Shown in pieces: positions 33,910 to 43,580 of a stretch of 64,000 nucleotides of DNA. Within the stretch, counting starts at the first letter, position 1; the number at the start of each line of letters is the position of its first letter. The translations under genes were made by a program, and so were the position numbers. The notes under the pieces are model-generated. The model did no database searches, had not been told where the DNA came from, and worked only from the letters and a program-made list of their open reading frames with translations. This stretch comes from Cyclaneusma minus (taxonomy: Eukaryota > Ascomycota > Leotiomycetes > Marthamycetales > Marthamycetaceae): positions 1 to 64,000 of the forward strand of contig JAKZHN010000045.1 of assembly GCA_037179335.1 (NCBI GenBank). The letters run 5' to 3'.

Positions 33910-35859
33910 TCACTGACCTGGCCCATTCGCATTTCCATTCCCATTCGCGAGCCCTAGCTCCCGCAGAAAAGCAACAGCTTGCTCAACCGGGTAACCAATG
34001 AAGACAGGCCCGTTAAATACTATCTGGGCCGTACCGCTCGGACTAGATTTCTTGCCAGTATCCTGGGCCAAGCCGCCGTTGCTCTCGACATTGTCCCGCA
34101 TATCAGCGCCAGTCAAGCGGTCGAAATCCTGAGTAGAGTTGAGAAATGCCGCAGTAGCCTGCTTGCGTGCTTCAGTAGCTGGGTCCTTGAGTCCGCCGGC
34201 ACCGCCATCATCAATATGGAAACTTTCGGATTCCGCTTCGAGCTTGACATGGGGATTTGCGGCCGGAGATGTTGGGAAACCAGCACCGTGGCCGAATGGA
34301 CATTTGCCTTTTGGTCGCACGGATGCTTGATTCGCGTCAGGGTTGATAGGGCTTGAGGGAATTGTAGGGGGGATATCGGAAGGGCTGGGTCGGGCGGGTG
34401 AGCTGGGTGTGGCTTGGATGCGGTCGTCTTCGACGAAAGGCACAGGAATGCCCCATGGTCTGGAGGGACTTTCGCCTACGCGGACTTCTTTCAAGGGACG
34501 GTCAAAGCGGGATTCTCTCTCTTCATCATCTGCGCCATCATGGTGGGCTGGTAGGAGGTCATCGACTTCAGTAGCAGCTGTAATTTGGTCGTTGTGGATG
34601 GATGATTCTTCGAGGGCGTGTACGCTATCACTAGATACTCCATTTGCCCATCTCTCTACCATTTCGTTGCCACTCTTGTTCACCTCCTCCGCATCACCGC
34701 CCTCGCCATGTGGATCTGCAAGCATGGGTTTGTGCTTGATTCCTAGGCCCTGGATCATGCTCACAAGACTTCCGTACTTGGCATCCAGCATTCTGATATC
34801 CTGCTCATTCCTCTGGTATCGCTTCACGCAAACCTCATGGCTGCGTGGTATCTCATGCTTGTGCGTTTCAAAGTACTGTGCTATTTCCTCTGGGCTGTGT
34901 TGGTCCATGTATCTTATTGGGCATTTGGCAGGACCTGAAGTAGCAGAGGGAGGTACAGTAGAACTGGATTTCCGCCGTTCTTGTTCATGCATGGCGGGAT
35001 ACAGAGCAGCACAGATCGGGTCATCCACGTCATGAGGACCATAACCGGGTGACCTTGGCGCCGAGCCGGTTGTGGAGTCAGGCGTGGCTTGCTTCTCCAT
35101 CGTGGCAGCGAATGGACACAAGAGCTGGCTTTTCTTGCCTTGGACAGTGAAATCGTGCTCTAGCAGTGTGGCGGTTGTTCCACCCCGCGAAGAACGCATA
35201 ATATTGCTGTTCGTTGTACTCGCAGTGACGCTATTTTTGTAGGAGTGCTTGGGATCATTCGAGCCTCGAAGGGCGGCAAGCTTTGAAGACGCGCGTCGGC
35301 CGTCGCGGATGATGAGTGCTGTTTGATGTTTGGAGTTGTTCTTTGCAAACAGGCGGCGGGGAAGGGGCACTGAGGGTGAGTCTGGTGGCTGTACGCTGAG
35401 GTCTGGAGGGAGTTGAAGTTGAGCTAACGTGGACGAAATGGATGGATCAAGAGGGGCATATTTATCTGCCAGTTGCTGATACTAGATAGGCCGGCAGGTC
35501 AGCTTCAGGTAGTTGATGGCAGAGCAGAAAGTGTGCGACGGTGTACATGGTTGGGATGTCAGGATTCAAAATTGTGTGTCGGTCTTTGTTGTCGGAACAA
35601 CTCCAGATCTAGAGCTAATTGATTCTCATCATACAAACGGACAAAGAAGAGGGGACTGCGGGCTGCAAGACGCGCCTCGCAGGCGCAACTAACAAAGACA
35701 GAAAAGACGTACCTGCTCATGAGCAAACCTCAGCTTATGCTCGAGGATCGTCTTCCGATCGCTCAGCAGCTGTACCTCACCTGCAAGAATGTTGAAGCTT
35801 CTCGACAGCGTGTCTAAGAGTGATTCGACGTCGGAATCGGCTGAAGCAGCATTTTGCAT
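33910..35859 (-). CDS. Conserved fungal protein with Cys-Pro motifs, unknown function
   Basis: Two exons (35859-35713 and 35481-33910) give 572 residues; an in-frame upstream ATG at 35994 would add 45. I prefer MQNAASADSDVESLLDTLSR because it opens the helical part. The N-terminal ~90 residues are coiled coil (LSDRKTILEHKLRFAHEQ). Three Cys-Pro motifs follow: LCPFAAT, KCPIRYMD and KCPFGHG. CP motifs can bind heme in regulatory proteins, so heme sensing is a possibility, not a finding. Around the second lies the most conserved-looking block, DQHSPEEIAQYFETHKHEIP and SHEVCVKRYQRNEQD. The C-terminus is disordered. I recognise no enzyme domain. Confidence 0.75.
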
Positions 35860-36265
35860 GTTTGTGCCGTTTGCGTGCAGAGATGTGGCGGGTGGAAGAA
35901 GGATGGCAGGAGCAGTGGTGTGCTGAACCGTCAAACTTTGTGAGGTGATGGCGAGGCCGCGCGAAAACAGCCGGTGAAAACAAAGCAAGCACATTTAGCC
36001 GATCACGTGATCGGGATGGGACGACATCCCAACTTTCTGGGCGAAACCGCCCGACTTCCTAGCTCAGCAACCTGTTTCGCTCGCATCCCACCCTCTCCTC
36101 ATCAACAACAAGCACTCCGTCGTGGTGTGAGTCGTGCGTGTCTCGACTCTCACTCTCAAAACAATATCCTGGCCTTGATGTTTCCCTATTTTCCTCCCTG
36201 CCTCCCCACACCTCTAAAACTCTTCACCATCTGAAATCTCAAACTTTCTTCCATCAACCAAGCAC

Positions 36266-36355
36266 TCCGTTGTGGTGTACCGGCAACATATCCGCCTCTC
36301 ATCTACTGAAGAGATCAGTCCGCGGTTGCACGGGGTTCGACTCCCCGCAACGGAA
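36266..36355 (+). tRNA. tRNA-Glu (anticodon CTC) with intron
   Basis: The acceptor arm TCCGTTG pairs perfectly with CAACGGA; the T arm is CGGGG-TTCGACT-CCCCG and the A box TGGTGTACCGG. The anticodon loop CTCTCAC gives anticodon CTC (Glu, GAG). It is interrupted after position 37 by a 19-nt intron (36302-36320) containing GAAGAGA, which can pair with the anticodon. One U-U pair closes the anticodon stem. A TTTT run follows. Confidence 0.92.
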
Positions 36356-37451
36356 ATTTCTCTTTTGGTCGTCGACCTTGGCATCAAATTTTACTGAAAT
36401 TTTTGCTGGTTCCTGTGGGCATTGCGAGCCCCGAAAATATCTCCAAAATAGACCTTTGACTGCGCTTGACATTATTTTCCACATCATGTCACGAAACTCA
36501 GGGGTAATTCGGCGCTTAGACCGGCCTTTCCTATCCGCCCTTTCGAGGAAACCATCAAACACCGAGCAGCAGCCCTCAAGGTTTGCCTAGCTTGTGTAAC
36601 CTGTCGATGTGCAACAAAAGCTTTCCACGGCTTACGCTTTCTACCTGTTCAAGCCAGTAATATTCTCGGATTTGTAGCACATCAAAAACACTACCAACAC
36701 GGCTTGGCGCTAGTGTCTAGGCGAGCACAGGAACCCTTATCCCACGTCGACGAGTCTCTGGATGTGAAGTTCACAGCCCCTGGAGGTCAGAACAGTCAAG
36801 TATATGCCAAATATTATGAGACCAATGTATTTGAGCATATAATAAGCTCGGTCAACTTATTGGGAGTTTTCATTGTGCCAGCGAATATTCCCTCGTTGTG
36901 CTGGTAAAAGTTGGTTCTGATCAGTTGCGAATCACAAAAAAGGTAAGTCCAGGGGCTAGAGCTTATGTGCCAACACCTACCTACACAGCCTACAAGGCCA
37001 CGGGGTGGCAAAATGTAACTAGCTGACTTCCATCAGTTTTATGGGCCCATGTTTAGATGTTTGACACTAAGCTGTCCACTAATCCCGATGTTCTGTCATA
37101 CACAAATACATCGTAAGCAAGCAGGCAATCAATTGTATTCACAAATTATTGCCCTCCGAAAGTTTCCAAAGCGGCCATTGCTAGGAACTGCATTATCCCC
37201 GGTTTCGATGCACAACAATTTATTTTATTTTCATGCGAGCAAACAGTTCAGTTGGTATCTCAAATCTTGCTCAACTTTGTAGCAAGTCGACAATTTTGGC
37301 AGCAAGAGTTCTCGAACAATGCTTATTTACCGGTGATTCCAATATGAAAGACTACTTCCCATCTAATGATTTTATAGTGTGCAAGTGATATCTGGGTAAG
37401 CGGATGGTAGGACGCCGTTGAGGAGAAGGCATGTGTCATCAATAGACACTA

Positions 37452-37685
37452 TAGTGCCATGAGAAAAGTCCGAATACGGGTGAGATCACTGGATGAATAT
37501 TCCCAGTCACTCGGAATACTTCCTATTGCTTGGGATGTTCCAAACCTCTTAGAATGTCCCAAATCACTCGGGATATTCCAAATCACCTGGAATTTTCCTA
37601 GTCAGCGGGGATATTCCTGGTTATTTGGGATATTTACCATTATTCGGAGATTGTAGACCGTATCCAGACATTTTCCCTCCCACTA
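37452..37685. mobile_element. Mimp-like inverted-repeat element, copy 2
   Basis: A 234-bp TA-flanked element with ends TAGTGCCATGAGAAAAGTCC (left) and TAGTGGGAGGGAAAATGTCT (right, read inward), both continuing into a ...ATACGG block. The interior has about eight units of ~19 bp, such as AAATCACTCGGGATATTCC. It is the longest copy because it holds the most units. Confidence 0.85.
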
Positions 37686-37874
37686 TAAGTGTACCTCCAT
37701 TCACGTTCTTCACAGAAGAACCACACGTGACACATTTTGCCCCTTAATGCCGGATCTTGAATGCGTAAAGAGTATCTCTCATATGCCCAAGCCCCCAATC
37801 GAAGTGCAATGAATTCACCAAGCAACATGACGCAGTGCGGTAGGAGTTTTCCCCTGAAAGCGACTCGTAAACAA

Positions 37875-37946
37875 TTACTATCGCAATAACAAACAGCGCC
37901 GGGCTCATAACCCGGAAGACCCCTGATGGAAACTGGATGTTGCTAG
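37875..37946 (+). pseudogene. Decayed initiator tRNA-Met
   Basis: GCGCCGGGCTCATAACCCGG is an intact initiator-type anticodon arm (CAT). The 3' half, with CCCC, GAAACTGG and GCTA, follows fungal initiator tRNA but has a broken acceptor. The 5' half matches only if many G-to-A and C-to-T changes are allowed. This pattern is that of RIP or deamination decay. The other parts of 35995-38286 are gene-free. Confidence 0.6.
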
Positions 37947-38286
37947 ATACTTTTTTGGCGTTTCTTGACTTGATTTTATGAGACGAGTTGCAGATAGAGA
38001 TAGCCAGTGGTGGCAGATGTCACTAGGCAAAGTGCAGTCAGGTCTGGATGCGATACTCCTCTCCCAGAAAGCTCAGTCACGTTGGTCACACACGTTCCAA
38101 TCATACAGTTCAAAAATGAAGAGTCAACTGAATCATGTTCCTATATGTACAGGTAAAGGCAATCCTCTCGTCTCTAAAACACCCTACACCCCACAAAATC
38201 ATCCAAACAAAAAGAAGCCATCCATGATCATTTGCAGCTAGCACCCGGCGCAGACTGCCAACCCCACAGAGCTACGTTGCGTAGAT

Positions 38287-39513
38287 TTAAACGCGGAAGT
38301 CACGAGCGTGGACCTTAGCACCAGAGCGCTTGGCCTTGCTGCTGCTGGAGCTGGAGCTGAGCATCTGGTTCATGTACTCGCCCAACCAGCCAACGACGTC
38401 GTAGAGGGTGGTGCCGGAGGGCATGGCAGAGACGGACTCGCTGGTGCTGGAGGTGGCGGGGGTGGCAGCGGCGCTGGGAGAAGCGACAACGGCGGAGACG
38501 GCGTTGACGCTGGTGGCCTGCTGGATGAAGGTGGCACCAGCGGAGCTCACAGCAGCCGAGGTGATGACCGATGAGGCGGCGGAGCTGACAGCGGAAGAGC
38601 TGACGGCAGCGGTAGGGGTAGCAGAAGAAGCGGCGACAGTCGTAGCGGCAGCGGCGCTGGTGGCAGCAGTGGTGGCAGCGGCAACGGAACCTCCGCTGTA
38701 GACCGATTGGGGAACTCCGTTGGCAGTGGCGGCGGCCTGCGAGGTCTGGCTCATGGTGATAGCGCCAGAGTAGAGAGTGGGGCCGGGGATATCGTAGGTG
38801 GAGAGGGACTGGTAGATGTTGACCAAGATACCGGCGTCGGTGGGGCTGTAGAGCTTCTCACCAGAGACACCGGATGGGGTGGCAGTTCCACTTCCCTCGA
38901 CGATCAAGTTGATGCACTGGGGGTAGTTCTGAGCACCATCAGAGTCTCCGGCGCTGTGAAGGGCAATGATCTCGTGGCGGAGGACATAGTTGCCAGGGGC
39001 GATGTCCTCGGGGATGGTGACAGTCCAGGAGTTGTTGTTGGCGATCAGTTGATCAGAAGCCCAGGTACCGGGGACAGAGGAGTCGTCGATCAGACCACCC
39101 TGGTCGATCTTGAAGAACTCGAGGTCGGTCTTCTCGACAGTCTCACAAGGACCGTTGCAGTTGGCAAGGTAGTCAAGGACGGGTCCGTGGTGAGAGTCGG
39201 GCCAAGTGGTCCACTGGAGCTCGACAGTTCCACCAGCCTTGACTGGGGCTGCGGCCTGTCCAGGAGTAGCACCCAGGTGGCAGATGATCTCAGAGGTGGT
39301 GTAGTTGTCGGGGTCAATGTAGCCGTTGGAAAGATCCTCGGGGGTGGACCAAGCAATGACGACGGGCTGAGTGGCTTCGTACTGGAAGGAGGGAGAGTAA
39401 CCAGTGTAGTACTCGCCATCAACGACGATTCCCTGCACGTGTCCGTGGGCGGAGGCAACGCTTGCCATGGAAGCCACAGTGGCAGCGAGAGAAGCGATCT
39501 TAGAGAAAGACAT
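38287..39513 (-). CDS. AA9 lytic polysaccharide monooxygenase (secreted)
   Basis: One exon of 408 residues. The start MSFSKIASLAATVASMASVA gives a signal peptide that is cleaved after SA, leaving His as residue 1 of the mature enzyme (HGHVQG), as AA9 copper enzymes need. The second copper ligand is in WPDSHHGPVLDYLA, and the axial Tyr region is GAQNYPQCINL, with RHEIIALHSAG before it. These enzymes cut crystalline cellulose oxidatively outside the cell, using a copper histidine brace with H2O2 or O2. After residue ~255 comes a long Ala/Ser/Thr-rich tail (about 100 residues), probably O-glycosylated, with no CBM1. The extreme C-terminus is basic, KAKRSGAKVHARDFRV. The ATG at 39513 is chosen because it directly precedes the signal peptide. 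Confidence 0.95.
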   Translation of the reverse strand: MSFSKIASLAATVASMASVASAHGHVQGIVVDGEYYTGYSPSFQYEATQPVVIAWSTPEDLSNGYIDPDNYTTSEIICHLGATPGQAAAPVKAGGTVELQWTTWPDSHHGPVLDYLANCNGPCETVEKTDLEFFKIDQGGLIDDSSVPGTWASDQLIANNNSWTVTIPEDIAPGNYVLRHEIIALHSAGDSDGAQNYPQCINLIVEGSGTATPSGVSGEKLYSPTDAGILVNIYQSLSTYDIPGPTLYSGAITMSQTSQAAATANGVPQSVYSGGSVAAATTAATSAAAATTVAASSATPTAAVSSSAVSSAASSVITSAAVSSAGATFIQQATSVNAVSAVVASPSAAATPATSSTSESVSAMPSGTTLYDVVGWLGEYMNQMLSSSSSSSKAKRSGAKVHARDFRV

Positions 39514-40447
39514 GGCGGCGTTTGGGTTGATGTTTGGGTTCAATAAGAGAGCTTGTGGATGTTGTGTGTGAGGTATGATAGAACTTCCAGTGTTCAGAGA
39601 TCAAGAGGCCCAGCTTCAGTCAATGAAGATAATGCCAAGAAGATGAGAGAGTGTAAGTGCCGAAAAGGCGAAAAGAATGTAATGATCAGAGAATGAATGA
39701 AGATCCTGTTGAACTGGAGAGAGAAGAGAAGGAAACTTGCGGTACTTATAACCTTCGAGACTCGGGCAGAGGAGAAGAGAGCGGCATGTTTTCTGAAGAT
39801 TCTCCACCTTGCGCCTCGGCGTCAAGGTCGAGCTCCACCGCTCCCTGACATGGTGCTGGATGATTGCGTTCAATCTCAGTATGGAAACGAAGATTCCCAC
39901 AGGGCTTCCCAATCCTCTATCTTGGTAGCCAATGCCAGGCGGGCTAGAAGCGATCCCTTGTCTGATGTTTAGTGTTTGGGAGGAGGGGGATCAGGGGCTG
40001 GCCATCGCTGTGGGAGATCATAGCGCATCGCTTGAAGATATCCGATCAGATCCTCGACATCAAGCGAAACGGGAGCGACCCTGGAGCCACAGATAATTAC
40101 CGTGAGATGGCAGAACAATATACATGAGAGATGAAGGAATAGCACCCACATGCGATGTGGCTGGCGCTAAAACCTCGCGTTTTGAAAGCCTTGCCAGACG
40201 GCGCTCATCCCTGTGACGGTTGTTTGAGCCGTGTGGACTGCTCGGTCTCGGCACCCGGATGCGGAGAGCAGCAAGCTTTCTGATTGATGGAATCGAGTTT
40301 CGATTCTCGGGCTGTTTGATGGCAGTCATCAGACGAACGCGTGTATGTAGGTCCAAGTCCTCAAGAAGGCGCTTCACCTATGCGCCTGCGTGTCGTCTGT
40401 ATGTAATTGAGGGTATTGAAACCGCCTTTCCTCCCCGCGCCTAACCG

Positions 40448-40485
40448 CCTCTCCTACCCCTTCTCCTGAGAAGGGGTAGGAGAGG
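40448..40485. repeat. 18-bp perfect hairpin palindrome
   Basis: CCTCTCCTACCCCTTCTC is followed by two bases and then its exact reverse complement. A 36-base perfect stem with a 2-base loop could extrude as a cruciform or form an RNA hairpin. It lies in the gene-free 39514-41099 region between the LPMO promoter and the PPR gene. Confidence 0.9.
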
Positions 40486-41099
40486 CCACAGACACCGCCA
40501 AATGGCCCCGAGGGAGAAAACAGGCCAGTTCATACGGTGAAGTACAGTCTCAGCTGTCCAGAACATATCAGATAGTCGAAGGCCGATGTCCGAGGGTTGT
40601 CAATCGTTTGAAGTGGTCGGACCGTCAGATGGGGCCAACAATGATTCATCATGCACCCCGTCTGTATCAGACAGCGACTGGGTACATAGAGCATCTGTAG
40701 AGACCAGTCCGAAGAAGGGCGAGTCCGATGGCGTGAGTGTTCTGCGCCTCATACCAGGCTGAGGACGACGTTGTTGATAATTGCGAAGGGTTCGAGATTT
40801 TTTGGGCAAGTTCGGAGTTGAAGGTCGTTGAAGCCTTGAAGATCGAACAAGACTGAACATATGTGGCTAGCTCTCGAGGGCTCGGATGCCGGAGCCCGAT
40901 GAGCCTTAGGCATGGCCACCCAATTTTCTGAGCGCTCAACCGTAGCTTGCTTGGGCCACGGAAGAGACTGGATGCTCCACGGCGCTCAATTGCACGCCAG
41001 CCACCATGCTGTGAGTCCCTGCCCAGTGCCGCAATCTACGTAGATATTTGCTAATCCAGCGAAGCTGTCTTTCTTGTACATAGTTCTCCATCCGCCAGC

Positions 41100-43580
41100 A
41101 TGCCCTCCCAATTGACCCGCACCGTCTTCCGAAGGCTTCTCTCCAATCGAGCTTTCGTTTTCAAATGTCCCACGCGTCCGTCCGTCTTCCCGCGCCATGC
41201 ATACGATGCAACTCGCCTGCTGCCTCGAGCACCGCGGAGGACGTTCCTTGGTTTCGGCCAGAAGAAGCCCCCAAAGCCAAAAGATGCTGATATCGCCCCG
41301 GGTCTTGGGGCCATGTTGGATCTTTATTTGATGGACCATATCAAAGCTCGACCTCCCGAAACCGCCGAGCTCATCAAAGCATTTCAAAAGTACTTCTTGT
41401 GGAAAAGCAAAAGGAGTGAGCCGGTGAATCATATACATATTGGTCATGCGCTGCGGACTTTCAGGCATTTGAAGACGGTGAACAGTGCAGAACACTATTA
41501 TGGACTCACCAGGGAAAATCTCATTGTTGCCAGAAATGCTATCTCTCGGATTCCGAAAGGCGACGAGGACAAGGGGCCAATTGTTGATCTGACGAAGGAG
41601 CTCGTGGCCGAGCTTGGGAGTCATGGTGAAGAGATGCCCCCCGAGGAAAGAGTAATGTTTGACCTTCGTAACAAGGGCTATCTTATCAAGGCATTGGCTC
41701 AGACGGGACACGCGAGCGATGCCAGAGAGGAGCTTCAGAATTTGGCAAAATCATTCGGCCATCTGGGTAAGGCAGAGTTGAACCGTATAAACCGGTTCTG
41801 GCCTTCCGTTCTGCAAGGATTCGCGGATGAAGGGAACGAGACGGAGCTGCTCAAGACAGTTGAGATGGTTGAGGCTGCCACTGCTTGGGACCGCACTTAC
41901 CAAACAATATTGACAAGGTTTTACGCCTCGAGGAATGATGTGGCCGGGACCAAACAATGGTTTGCAAAGGAACGTGGGGGTAGAGCCAGTTTCGCAAAGG
42001 ACCTTCTAGCTGACCTGATTCGGTTTTCGATACGCAACAACGAGCACGATTGGTGCTCATCTATCTTCCGGGAGATGTTAGAGCGTCCGCCGCCAAGAAT
42101 CTCAAAAGGAGAATGGGACATGTCATTCCAATGGGCCGCAGGCATTCTCAGAAAGGGCGTGGATGATATCAAGCAAATGATGGATGTCATGGTTCGCACC
42201 TATGAAGATACGACGATGCGCCCAGATGTTGAGACGATCAATGGATTAGTGGACCTAGCCATCTTTCAAGACGATCCGTATCGAGCCGAAAGGTACATCA
42301 CGCTGGGACAGCAACTTGGTATTCAGCCAAATGCTGCCACCTTCATACTTCAGATGAACTACCGCATCAGCGTTGGAGATATGTCAGGCGCCCACAAGGC
42401 GTACGAATCTCTTCAGCGCGAAGAGGTGCTGGACAAGGTCGATATTCCAGTGATCAACAGATACATTCGGGCCTTATGCTGTTCTGAACCTCTCAGATAC
42501 GACCGAATCGTCGATATCGTCTCTGATCTCCACGAACGCAAAGAACGCCTTGAAGCTGACACCATCGTTGAGCTTGTTCGGATGCATATGGGCCGAGATG
42601 AGGACCGTGAGGCCATTGATGTCCTTCAACTGCACTCTTTCCACCACACCAAGAGCGAACGATTTCTTCTTCGAGACACACTCTACGACATCTGCATGGA
42701 TAGCCGCAACAGCACATTGCGAGCCTGGAATGCTTACACGATCGTCCGCCAGATATTTAACGGGGAAACAAGTCGTGAGATGCGAACCACCATGATGAAA
42801 GAATTCTTCCGGCGCGGGCGTGTTGAAATGGCACTCCACGTTTTCGGTCACATGCGACAGCACCTCGAACCAGCCAAGCGCCCCACCGTCGACACATATA
42901 CCGATTTCTTCTACGGTATATCGAAATTCGAAGACGAGGAAAGCCTCGAGATAGTGCACAACATGTTGAAACTGGATTCTGCGATCGAGCCAACGACCAA
43001 ACTCTACAACGCCTTGATGTTGGCATTTATCAACACGGAAGAACCACGCAAAGCCTACGATTTCTGGATCGACATTACAAATTCGTTGGAAGGCCCTTCG
43101 TACAACAGTCTTCAGATCATCTTCATGGTATGCCAGAAGGCGGTCTTTGGGGAAAGACGTGCCAAGGAGGTGTGGAACAAGATTAGGAGGATGGATATTG
43201 AGGTGACTCCTGAGGTTTTCACGGCGTATGTTGGTGCTTTGGCGGGTCATCGACTTCACGAAGAGGCTATGGGCCTAGTTGAGAACATGGAGGCGGACTT
43301 TGGCTTTGGTCCCGACAAGTACACGTGAGTATTTATCCTTCTCCGCAGTACCATGCTCCTTTACTACAGGCTCCATTTTTTGCCAACAGTTAACATCAAT
43401 TGAAACAGACTTGGGGCTCTGTACAATGCAGTTCCGGGACAGGAGAGGAAAGACGCCATCGAGAAATGGGCTCAGCAACGGTGGCCGGCTCAATGGGCTG
43501 AGCTGGGAGAAGAGGGCCAGCAGACGCTGATTTTGACTCGCGAGACGTTGTTCAACTTGGAGCCTGTAGTAAAGCCCTGA
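41100..43580 (+). CDS. Mitochondrial PPR protein, possibly CIA84-like
   Basis: Two exons (41100-43324, 43409-43580; 84-bp intron with GTGAGT donor) give 798 residues. The N-terminus is rich in Arg and Ser with few acids (LTRTVFRRLLSNRAFVFK), a typical mitochondrial targeting peptide. The rest is a chain of helical pairs with pentatricopeptide-repeat spacing, e.g. PDVETINGLVDLAIFQDDPY and PTTKLYNALMLAFINTEEPR. PPR proteins bind organellar RNA. The overall length and the C-terminal ALYNAVPGQERKDAIEKW block recall Neurospora CIA84, a complex I assembly factor, but this assignment is from memory and tentative. Confidence 0.8.

Noticed and set aside
33302..37685. CRISPR-like array, suggested by ~19-bp repeated units
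   Set aside because: Units are contiguous without unique spacers, diverged, and bounded by transposon-type inverted repeats; the genome is eukaryotic.
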